The notes under the pieces are model-generated. The model saw only the letters and a program-made list of their open reading frames with translations. It was not told where the DNA came from and made no database searches. A stretch of DNA of 30,645 nucleotides from UBA8752 sp964223495 (lineage in GTDB: Bacteria > Bacteroidota > Bacteroidia > Flavobacteriales_D > Sanyastnellaceae), in contig CAXQGL010000009.1 of NCBI GenBank assembly GCA_964223495.1, forward strand, positions 1-30,645, in the 5' to 3' direction. A program made the position numbers and the translations under genes. Of this stretch, positions 24,770-30,645 are shown one piece after another. How positions within the stretch are numbered: position 1 is the stretch's first letter; each line of letters opens with the position of its first letter.

Positions 24770-25159
24770 ATGACGTTCACCCAACGACTGTGGCGCTACA
24801 TGATCGGTTTGCTGATCGGAACGCTATTGGCCCTCTTCTTTTTCGGCAGCCGGTCCTGTACGCAGTGGTTGCCCAATGCCCAAGTGCGGCAGTTTCTCGG
24901 CGAGTCCGGTCTCATGGGGGATGGCAGGACCCGCTGTCTGATGCAATGCGGAGCGGTCAACATGGCGGAAATCCGCGGTCTCCTTGAGGAGGGCGACATC
25001 CGTTATGGTCTGAGTGACGTGCGCAATGAACAGGGCACCGGCAAATTCTATCGCATTGAGGGGGAAGAACGGTCGGCGGAGTTCGTGGTCACGGATTCGG
25101 TGACACTCGTGCGCGCTTTGGTGCTGCCGTCGCAGCCGGAAGGTTGCACTTGTCCCTGA
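24770..25159 (+). CDS. Membrane-anchored DUF4258-like protein
   Basis: A 129-residue protein with one N-terminal membrane helix (about 9-28, RYMIGLLIGTLLALFFF), then a short soluble domain with WLPNAQVRQFL, a CLMQCG pair, and EIRGLLEEGDIRYGLSDV...FYRIEG, which matches the DUF4258 pattern (a helix, then strands around DVRYGxS). The tail ends LPSQPEGCTCP. The function of DUF4258 is unknown. ATG 24770 is chosen because it precedes the membrane helix; a longer frame from 24461 is a shadow across the ABC gene. It is convergent with proline dehydrogenase. Confidence 0.75.
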   Translation: MTFTQRLWRYMIGLLIGTLLALFFFGSRSCTQWLPNAQVRQFLGESGLMGDGRTRCLMQCGAVNMAEIRGLLEEGDIRYGLSDVRNEQGTGKFYRIEGEERSAEFVVTDSVTLVRALVLPSQPEGCTCP

Positions 25160-25173
25160 CCACCGTGGTCCGA

Positions 25174-26388
25174 TCAGGATTCCCTGCGTCGGTTCAACTC
25201 CCTTCTGATCAACTCCAGTTCCCGTGAAGTCTGACCTCCAACCGAGGTGTTTTCCTCGGCCCTTCGGATGAGATAGGGAATGGCCTCCTTCAATGGTCCG
25301 TAAGGCACGTACTTGGCCGTCCCGTATCCAGCTGCAGCGAGGTTGAAACTGAGGTTGTCACTCATTCCGAGCAACTGTGCGAATGCGACCCTGGGATCGG
25401 CAGGATCCAATCCGCGCTGTTGCATTCCCTCCGCGAGGCGTCGTGTGCTGTCCTCATTGTGGGAGCCGCACACGATGTTCAGGTGGTCGAGGTGGTCCAA
25501 GGCGTGCTCAAGGGCTGCATTGAAATCGCGGTCCGTGCTGGCCTTGTTCGGCTGGATGGGAGAAGGCCGCTGTTCCGATGCAGCCCGTTCCCGCTCCTTT
25601 TCCATGTATGCGCCCCGGACCAATTTGACACCTGCAATCCATCCTTCTTCGCGTGCCGAAGCCTCCAGATCCCTGATGTACTCAAGGCGATCGTGCCTGT
25701 AGAGCTGTGCCGTGGTGTAAACGCGGCATCGGTTCCGGTTGTGGGTGCGCATCATGTGTTCCGCCAGTCCATCGATTGCCCCCTGCAACCAGCTTTCCTC
25801 CGCGTCGATCATGATCGGCACCCCACGCTGGGCTGCTGCACCGCACAGTGAGGATACCCGCTCTTCAACGCGACGCCATGCTGCAGCGTCCGCCGGTTTC
25901 AAGGTCATGTCCTTGCCGACTTTCTCCAGGAGGTCATTGTCGGACAGGGCACTGACCTTGAAGACGGAGAAAGCGAAACGGGGGTCTCCCTCTGCCGCCA
26001 GGATGGTGGACATGATCTGATCGTGTGCGGCGTCCAGGACCCCATCGCCTGTCTGGCCTTCGGCACTGTAATCGAGGATGGTCCGCACCCCATAGCGCGA
26101 GAGGTTCTCTGCAGCTGTCAGGCTGCCCTTGATGTCCTCACCGCCACAGAAATAGTCGAAGACCGGGCGCAGGGCCCAGGAGGTCGGGAGGCGCAGGGTC
26201 AACGCCAGGCGGATGGCAAAGGCACCCAGCCGGACAAGGATCGGGGAACCGATGAGTCCGAACATCCATCGTGCGCGGCGCAGGTCCGCTGTGGACCTGT
26301 GTGCGAATGCGGTCTTGGTATCGTCGAAACGCAAACCATCATCTGTATGCGACGGTCTTGTCGGCGTGGAGGTGTTCGGAGAGGTCAT
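25174..26388 (-). CDS. Proline dehydrogenase (monofunctional, FAD-dependent)
   Basis: A 404-residue enzyme that oxidises proline to pyrroline-5-carboxylate and passes electrons to the quinone pool. The TIM-barrel motifs of the ProDH family are present: DYSAEGQ, MIDAEESWLQ, VYTTAQLYRHDRLEYI, GVKLVRGAYMEKER, SHNEDSTR, AQLLGMSDNLSF, YVPYGP, and the end region YLIRRAEENTSVGGQ. The length fits the single-domain Bacteroidota form, without the P5C dehydrogenase domain of PutA. I chose ATG 26388 (MTSPNTSTPTRP); the frame is open to 26463 but has a promoter-like box in between. Electrons released could feed the quinol-oxidising act-cox chain in this window, an inference only. Confidence 0.93.
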   Translation of the reverse strand: MTSPNTSTPTRPSHTDDGLRFDDTKTAFAHRSTADLRRARWMFGLIGSPILVRLGAFAIRLALTLRLPTSWALRPVFDYFCGGEDIKGSLTAAENLSRYGVRTILDYSAEGQTGDGVLDAAHDQIMSTILAAEGDPRFAFSVFKVSALSDNDLLEKVGKDMTLKPADAAAWRRVEERVSSLCGAAAQRGVPIMIDAEESWLQGAIDGLAEHMMRTHNRNRCRVYTTAQLYRHDRLEYIRDLEASAREEGWIAGVKLVRGAYMEKERERAASEQRPSPIQPNKASTDRDFNAALEHALDHLDHLNIVCGSHNEDSTRRLAEGMQQRGLDPADPRVAFAQLLGMSDNLSFNLAAAGYGTAKYVPYGPLKEAIPYLIRRAEENTSVGGQTSRELELIRRELNRRRES

Positions 26389-26406
26389 TAGCCAAACGCG
26401 CTGACG

Positions 26407-26413
26407 CAAGATA
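26407..26413 (-). promoter_or_regulatory. Putative -7 element of proline dehydrogenase
   Basis: On the minus strand TATCTTG, one T short of TAnnTTTG, ends 18 bases before ATG 26388. No clear -33 element is visible. Confidence 0.35.
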
Positions 26414-26507
26414 CTTCTCCGGCGGGCCATTTGCAGTCGGTCCGAAGTGATGATGAAAGTCAATTCAAGTGCGGCTTGACGTCAGTTCAGGCCGGGGATT
26501 GCACCGA

Positions 26508-26529
26508 CATGTTTGCTCTGTCAACGAAC
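26508..26529 (+). repeat. 22-bp upstream element, copy A
   Basis: A 22-bp sequence beginning CATGTTTGCTCTG and ending TCAACGAAC occurs here and, inverted, at 29368-29389. Each copy lies upstream of one of the two small secreted paralogues. It opens with CATGTTTG, a -7-like box, so most of it would be the start of the transcript. It also encodes MFALSTN, which here is in frame with the gene start 27 bases later. Confidence 0.9.
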
Positions 26530-26556
26530 TACAGCAACACACAAATCCCCAACGCC

Positions 26557-26892
26557 ATGAACAAGTTTTTCTCCTCCGCATTCGCCGCCATGCTCGCCTT
26601 CTCCGCCATCGGAGCCCAGGCCGGCACCAACATCATCACTTGCGACAACCTCGTCCAGGTGACCGAAGTGCAATCCACCCAGGACCTGGCGGTTTCCGTA
26701 TCTGTGACCATGCGCATCAAGGCGCAGTTGCCGGATGGTACCGTTACTACGAAAAAGGGTCGGTACGACAGCATGTCCAAGGCGCTGGTGGCCTACCACC
26801 AGTTCATCGCGACCCTTCCGTACGGTTCCCGGATTCTCACCGTGGAATTCACGGATGAGGGGGGTGGCTTGATCTTCTCTGCACAGGGCTGA
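26557..26892 (+). CDS. Small secreted protein, paralogue A
   Basis: A 111-residue protein with a signal peptide (MNKFFSSAFAAMLAFSAIGAQA) and a mature part of about 89 residues, likely beta-rich. It is paralogous to the gene at 28940-29263: both start MNKFFS and share LPDGT, an SM-x-x-A block, TLPYGS, VEFTD and a terminal AQG. I do not recognise a named family. The frame is open upstream, and a start at MFALSTN (26509) would add 16 residues before the signal peptide. A strong terminator follows. It could be a periplasmic or exported protein; the function is unknown. Confidence 0.8.
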   Translation: MNKFFSSAFAAMLAFSAIGAQAGTNIITCDNLVQVTEVQSTQDLAVSVSVTMRIKAQLPDGTVTTKKGRYDSMSKALVAYHQFIATLPYGSRILTVEFTDEGGGLIFSAQG

Positions 26893-26914
26893 TCACAGTG
26901 CCACTCCGGGCCTG

Positions 26915-26949
26915 AAAGGGCGATGCCGTCAGCGGTGTCGCCCTTTTTT
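26915..26949 (+). terminator. Rho-independent terminator of paralogue A
   Basis: A 14-pair stem (AAAGGGCGATGCCG with CGGTGTCGCCCTTT, two wobbles) with a TCAG loop is followed by six T. It starts 22 bases after the stop and its T-tract touches the stop codon of the convergent LEA14-like gene. Confidence 0.92.
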
Positions 26950-27407
26950 CATGGACCCTGCCTGAGCCCGATCCGCTCGGCATGGTCCACGTCGATGGTG
27001 CGCCGGGCGCCCCACGCCTTCCCGGTTACAGTGCCTTTGACCTTGACCTCCAGCCCTTGCATGAAGACGTTGAGGATGTTGCGGGACAGCACGTCATTGA
27101 CCCGCTCCATGTCGAGCAGGGCCGTCATCACAACAGTCTCGTCCTGTTTTGCGGGCAGGATCATGCCCTCCCCGAAGGAGATGCGGCCTACGGAGTCCGA
27201 TGAGAACCACAGACCCATGTCGTCTTCCAGCACCTGCACGCGGTAGGGGTTCGGGTTGTGAATCCCGAGCGCCACATTGACCGTGGCCTGTTCCTGTCCC
27301 CATCCGTCCAAGCCTTGGATGCCGACGCTTCGGACCTCGAAATTCTGGATGCGGCAGCCGGTCAGCCCAGCGACGAGCAACAATGCCAGCAGTAGCTCAG
27401 CCCGCAT
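26949..27407 (-). CDS. LEA type 2 (LEA14-like) lipoprotein
   Basis: A 152-residue lipoprotein with signal and lipobox (LLLVAGLTGC) followed by a single LEA14/WHy-type domain: VNVALGIHNPNPYRVQVLEDDMGLWF, then GMILPAKQDETVVMTALLDM and VKVKGTVTGKAWGARRTIDVDH. Such proteins are beta-sandwich, usually tied to the outer membrane or periplasm; their roles are poorly defined and include desiccation-type stress. ATG 27407 lies 11 bases inside the end of the dipeptidase gene, so the two are probably co-transcribed. The stop abuts the terminator of paralogue A. Confidence 0.85.
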   Translation of the reverse strand: MRAELLLALLLVAGLTGCRIQNFEVRSVGIQGLDGWGQEQATVNVALGIHNPNPYRVQVLEDDMGLWFSSDSVGRISFGEGMILPAKQDETVVMTALLDMERVNDVLSRNILNVFMQGLEVKVKGTVTGKAWGARRTIDVDHAERIGLRQGP

Positions 27408-28785
27408 GGAATTCTGCGAAGCGCGCGTGGAAGTGCGGAATCGTCTCGATGCCCTTGAAGTAGTTGAAGACCCCGTAATGCTCATCCGGGGAGTGGATGG
27501 CGTCGCTGTCGAGGCCGAAGCCCATGAGGACCGTCTTGAGTCCGAGGATGCGCTCGAAGCTGGTGACGATGGGGATGCTGCCGCCCCCGCGGAAGGGGAC
27601 CGGCTTGCGGCCGAAGGTGGCCTCCATGGCGGCGGCGGCGGCCTTGTACCCGGGGTGGTCGATCGGGGTCACGGCCGGGTGGGCGCCGTGCATGATGGTC
27701 ACCTCCACCTTGCAGCTGGGTGGGCAGATGGATTCGAAGTGGTCTTTGAAGAGCTGGGTGATCTCGTCGGGATCCTGGTCGGGGACGAGGCGCATGGAAA
27801 TCTTGGCCTTGGCTTCCGAGGCAATGACGGTCTTGGCGCCCTCACCCGTGTAGCCGCCCCAGATGCCGTTCACGTCCAGGGTGGGGCGTATGGACATGCG
27901 CTCCGGCGCGGAGTAGGCCGGCTCGCCTTCGGTTCCGCCGATGTCAATGCTCTTGCGGTACTCGTCCTCGCTGAAGGGGGCTTCCGCCATGGCGGCGCGC
28001 TCCTCGGTGGAAAGTTCGATGACCTTGTCGTAGAAGCCGGGTACGGTGATGCGCTGCTGGTCGTCTTTCAGGGAGGCGATGAGCTCACAGAGGATGTTGA
28101 TGGGGTTCGGGGCGGCCCCGCCGTACAGGCCGGAGTGCAGGTCCCGGTTCGGGCCCACCAGCTTGACTTCCACATAGCTCAGGCCGCGCAGTCCGGTGGT
28201 GATGCTGGGGATGTCGTTGGCGATGATGCCCGTATCGCTGACGAGCACCAGATCTGCCGAGAGCTTTTCACGGTTGTCCTCCAGGAAGGCGTCGAGGTGG
28301 TCGCTGCCGACTTCCTCTTCTCCCTCCACGATGAACTTCAGGTTGCAGGGCTGCTGGCCGGTCTGCACCATGGCTTCGAGGGCCTTGACGTGCATGAACA
28401 TCTGGCCCTTGTCGTCGCAGGCGCCACGGGCGAAGATGGCGCCTTCCGGGTGCAGCTCCGTTTTGCGGATGACCGGCTCGAAGGCCGGCGAGGTCCAGAG
28501 GTCGAGTGGATCCGGAGGCTGGACGTCGTAGTGGCCGTAGACAAGGACGGTCGGCAGGGTGGGGTCGACAATGCGCTCACCATAGACGACAGGATAGCCG
28601 GGGGTGGGCATGACCTCCACATTGTCAGCGCCGGCCTTGCGCAAATGGTCGGCCACGGATTCCGCGCAGCGCATCACGTCGTCGGCGTAGGCCGGGTCGG
28701 CACTGATGGAGGGAATGCGGAGCAGGTCGAACAGTTCGTCGAGGAAGCGGTCCTTGTTCTGGGCGAGGTAATCCTGTGGCGTCAT
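27397..28785 (-). CDS. M20 family dipeptidase (CNDP-like)
   Basis: A 462-residue metallopeptidase of the M20/M25/M40 family, similar to carnosine/Xaa-His dipeptidases, likely cytoplasmic since no signal is seen. Di-zinc site residues are H85 and D87 in GHYDV, D124 in ARGACDDKGQ, the acid cluster E156-E158 in EGEEEVGS, D184 in SDTG, and the C-terminal His in HSPDEHYG. A dimerisation domain interrupts the catalytic domain at about 200-320. Substrate choice cannot be read from sequence. It overlaps the LEA14-like gene by 11 bases. Confidence 0.93.
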   Translation of the reverse strand: MTPQDYLAQNKDRFLDELFDLLRIPSISADPAYADDVMRCAESVADHLRKAGADNVEVMPTPGYPVVYGERIVDPTLPTVLVYGHYDVQPPDPLDLWTSPAFEPVIRKTELHPEGAIFARGACDDKGQMFMHVKALEAMVQTGQQPCNLKFIVEGEEEVGSDHLDAFLEDNREKLSADLVLVSDTGIIANDIPSITTGLRGLSYVEVKLVGPNRDLHSGLYGGAAPNPINILCELIASLKDDQQRITVPGFYDKVIELSTEERAAMAEAPFSEDEYRKSIDIGGTEGEPAYSAPERMSIRPTLDVNGIWGGYTGEGAKTVIASEAKAKISMRLVPDQDPDEITQLFKDHFESICPPSCKVEVTIMHGAHPAVTPIDHPGYKAAAAAMEATFGRKPVPFRGGGSIPIVTSFERILGLKTVLMGFGLDSDAIHSPDEHYGVFNYFKGIETIPHFHARFAEFHAG

Positions 28786-28831
28786 GTCCGCAAGGTCGCA
28801 ACCGCAGCCCGCATGGTCAATGCCCCGGGGT

Positions 28832-28871
28832 GGAAAAGGAAGAGGGGCGGCCTCCTGTTGGACACCGCCCC
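28832..28871 (-). terminator. Probable Rho-independent terminator of paralogue B
   Basis: On the minus strand GGGGCGG (28871-28865) pairs with CCGCCCC (28850-28844), with an inner TCC/GGA pair in the loop. The pyrimidine-rich TCTTCCTTTTCC follows. It starts 69 bases after the stop of the gene at 28940. Confidence 0.6.
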
Positions 28872-28939
28872 CCGCTTCAAGGTGAGCATCATGTGATGAA
28901 GTTCAAGTGGTCAGTAGCCCCGCGAAGGGGAAGGATGGC

Positions 28940-29263
28940 TCAGCCTTGTGCCGCAAATACGACGTTGCCATTGCGGTCGGTGAACTCGACCCGGATCAGC
29001 TGGGATCCGTAGGGCAGGGTGCTGACGAACTTGACGTATCCGTCGACGGCCTGTTCCATGCTGCGGAAGTTCTTCGACTTGCGGGAGATGGTGCCGTCGG
29101 GCAGGAGCACTTCGGCGGTCATCGTGATGCCACCGTCGACCACGTTGTCATTCAGTTCCATTTGGATGCTGAAGTCGTTGGTGGTGCTTGCATCCACAGC
29201 AGCGTTGGCACTGAAGGCGGTGAAGGAGAAAGCGAGGGCGAGGAGGGAGAAAAACTTGTTCAT
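28940..29263 (-). CDS. Small secreted protein, paralogue B
   Basis: A 107-residue protein with signal peptide MNKFFSLLALAFSFTAFSANA and a mature domain matching paralogue A in LPDGT, TLPYGS, VEFTD and AQG, with a similar spacing of hydrophobic residues. The Cys found in A (ITCDN) is missing here. The ATG at 29263 overlaps by four bases (ATGA) the stop of a 42-codon upstream frame starting in the 22-bp element, which may be translated or accidental. The leader of about 100 bases is pyrimidine-rich. The function is unknown. Confidence 0.8.
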   Translation of the reverse strand: MNKFFSLLALAFSFTAFSANAAVDASTTNDFSIQMELNDNVVDGGITMTAEVLLPDGTISRKSKNFRSMEQAVDGYVKFVSTLPYGSQLIRVEFTDRNGNVVFAAQG

Positions 29264-29367
29264 GACTTGAGGGATTTGAGGGTGAAGAGGGAAAAAGGGA
29301 AAGGGTTGTAGAAGATTGAATCTTGGGATTGGGAAGGAAGGATGTTCAGTTGTCGTCCGTCGTTGTT

Positions 29368-29389
29368 GTTCGTTGACAGAGCAAACATG
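29368..29389 (-). repeat. 22-bp upstream element, copy B (inverted)
   Basis: An identical 22-bp match to the element at 26508-26529, in the opposite orientation, about 104 bases before paralogue B. It opens with the -7-like CATGTTTG and encodes MFALSTN at the head of a 42-codon frame that ends at the paralogue's start. Confidence 0.9.
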
Positions 29390-29501
29390 GAGGCGGTTCC
29401 GAGCGGTTTTGTTGACCTCCTCCCACGCCCGGAAATGACAATCGTCATCCCCGTGCAGTATGGTCATGCCTGAGGTGTCCGCAGTGCCCCGGCACATGCG
29501 G

Positions 29502-29509
29502 TATCTTCC
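29502..29509 (+). promoter_or_regulatory. Weak -7-like box before the VPS10-like gene
   Basis: TATCTTCC resembles TAnnTTTG with two mismatches and lies five bases before the ATG at 29515. Confidence 0.3.
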
Positions 29510-29514
29510 GCTGC

Positions 29515-30645
29515 ATGAACCGATTCACCTGCATCGCATCAGCCTTGTTTTTTCTGGGGATGTTCCTCGCCCCAACCGGTTTCAAGGCCCAGGACATCTT
29601 TGAGGACCACCCCGTCCGGCACATCGGACCGGGTACCATGAGCGGCCGCGTGACCGCTTTGACCGTGGACCCGACGGACCGCGACATCATTTACGCGGGA
29701 ACGGCAAGCGGTGGCCTTTGGCGCAGCACGTCCAGTGGTACGACCTGGGAGCCGTTGTTCGACGACGAAGACATTCTGAGCATAGGATCGGTTGCCGTGG
29801 CGCCCTCCAATCCCGACGTGATCTGGGCGGGCACAGGTGAAGGCAATCCGCGCAACAGCCACACATCCGGCCGGGGCATCTACCGCTCCATCGACGGTGG
29901 AACCACGTGGTCCCTGATGGGCCTCGAGGACACGCGCACCATCCACCGCATCCGCATCCACCCCACCGATCCGAAGACGGTTTATGTGGGGGCGATGGGC
30001 TCCGCCTGGGGCCCGAATCCGGAGCGCGGCGTTTTCCGCACCCGCGATGGCGGTGAGACCTGGGACCACGTACTGTCCATTGACGACACCACCGGTTGCG
30101 CGGAGATGATCATGGACCCCTCCAATCCCGACAAGCTGTTCGCGGCCATGTGGTCCTTTCACCGCGAGCCCTGGTTCTTTACCTCAGGTGGTGAAGGCAG
30201 CGGCCTGTATGTGACCCATGACGGGGGCGACAACTGGACCCGGCTCGGGGAGGACGAGGGGTTGCCCGAAGGCCAGTTGGGCCGCATGGGCCTGACGATG
30301 AGCCCGGCGGATCCGGACATCGTCTACGCGCTCATCGAGTCCAAGAAGACCGGCTTGTACAAGAGCACCGACGGTGGAGAGTACTTTGAATTGGTCTCCA
30401 CCAAGAACATCGGCAACCGGCCGTTCTACTATGCCGAGATCCACGCCGACCCCCAGGACCCCGACCGCCTGTTCAACCTCTACAGCATGGTGAGCGAGAG
30501 CACGGATGGCGGCCGCACCTTCGAGGTCATCCTGCCATACAGCGGTGCCCACCCGGACCATCAGGCGTGGTACCAGGACCCCAACGATTCGGATTTCATC
30601 CTCAACGGAAACGACGGCGGCATCAACATCAGCCGCGACGGGGGT
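29515..30645 (+). CDS. VPS10/sortilin-like beta-propeller protein, N-terminal part (runs off the right edge)
   Basis: The first 377 residues of a secreted protein. A signal peptide (MNRFTCIASALFFLGMFLAPTGFKAQ) is followed by BNR/Asp-box propeller blades: SIDGGTTW, TRDGGETW, THDGGDNW, STDGGEYF, STDGGRTF and a final SRDGG at the edge. The opening HIGPGTMSGRVTALTVDP is typical of the large (often about 1000-residue) Bacteroidota glycosyl-hydrolase/sortilin-like family. These are usually described as WD40/YVTN/BNR-like proteins; the ligand is unknown. The remainder, perhaps including a T9SS domain, is outside the window. Confidence 0.9.
   Translation, partial: MNRFTCIASALFFLGMFLAPTGFKAQDIFEDHPVRHIGPGTMSGRVTALTVDPTDRDIIYAGTASGGLWRSTSSGTTWEPLFDDEDILSIGSVAVAPSNPDVIWAGTGEGNPRNSHTSGRGIYRSIDGGTTWSLMGLEDTRTIHRIRIHPTDPKTVYVGAMGSAWGPNPERGVFRTRDGGETWDHVLSIDDTTGCAEMIMDPSNPDKLFAAMWSFHREPWFFTSGGEGSGLYVTHDGGDNWTRLGEDEGLPEGQLGRMGLTMSPADPDIVYALIESKKTGLYKSTDGGEYFELVSTKNIGNRPFYYAEIHADPQDPDRLFNLYSMVSESTDGGRTFEVILPYSGAHPDHQAWYQDPNDSDFILNGNDGGINISRDGG

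Noticed and set aside
25155..25178. Palindromic stretch (CCTGA...TCAGG, inner CCA/TGG) between the convergent DUF4258-like gene and proline dehydrogenase
   Set aside because: Stem is short and interrupted, with no T-tract on either strand; I would not call it a terminator.
27277..28896. 539-codon plus-strand frame opposite the M20 dipeptidase
   Set aside because: The minus strand carries all M20 metal-ligand motifs; the plus frame is Gly/Val/Asp-rich with none.
26508..29389. Reading the two inverted 22-bp copies as ends of a mobile element
   Set aside because: No transposase or recombinase lies between them, no target duplication was seen, and each copy sits just upstream of a paralogous gene, which explains their positions better.

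Overview
The window comes from a GC-rich member of the Bacteroidota, most likely near the Flavobacteriales. The pointers are a type IX secretion component (PorZ), a complete alternative complex III (act) cluster joined to cytochrome oxidase genes, promoter-like boxes resembling the Bacteroidota -7 consensus TAnnTTTG, and Bacteroidota-type small proteins (DUF4258-like and a 68-residue orphan). No mobile element, CRISPR array, tRNA or rRNA was recognised. Most of the DNA is housekeeping and respiratory, with a small accessory-looking segment near the right end.

Layout. 1-2764 (minus): the translation/transcription operon rimP-nusA-infB, with infB running off the left edge. 2911-3672 (plus): an AlbA_2-domain protein. 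3809-6786 (plus): porZ, overlapping by one base with a SPOR-domain envelope protein. 6885-18742 (plus): a respiratory operon actABCDEF-coxB-coxA, which would pass electrons from quinol through alternative complex III to an aa3-type oxidase; it is closed by a strong terminator. 18857-20839 (plus): ruvB and queG. 20858-21895 (minus): trhO. 22017-22223 (plus): a small orphan gene with its own promoter-like sequence and terminator. 22313-24730 (minus): an ABC exporter-type ATPase and FtsX-like permease followed by a secreted DUF3299-like protein. 24770-25159 (plus): a DUF4258-like protein, divergent from the ABC operon. 25174-26388 (minus): proline dehydrogenase. 26557-29263: two small secreted paralogues facing each other around a LEA14-like lipoprotein and an M20 dipeptidase. 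29515 to the right edge (plus): the start of a VPS10/sortilin-like beta-propeller protein.

The most unusual observations are: (i) the two facing small secreted paralogues, which share an identical 22-bp element upstream, and in one of them a short upstream reading frame ending in a 4-base overlap with the gene; (ii) a coiled-coil insertion with a 46-residue His/Asp repeat inside cytochrome oxidase subunit II; (iii) repeated placement of -7-like boxes only four to five bases before start codons, which would give leaderless or nearly leaderless mRNAs. I did not find a clearly new multi-gene system. Every gap between genes is shorter than 300 bases.
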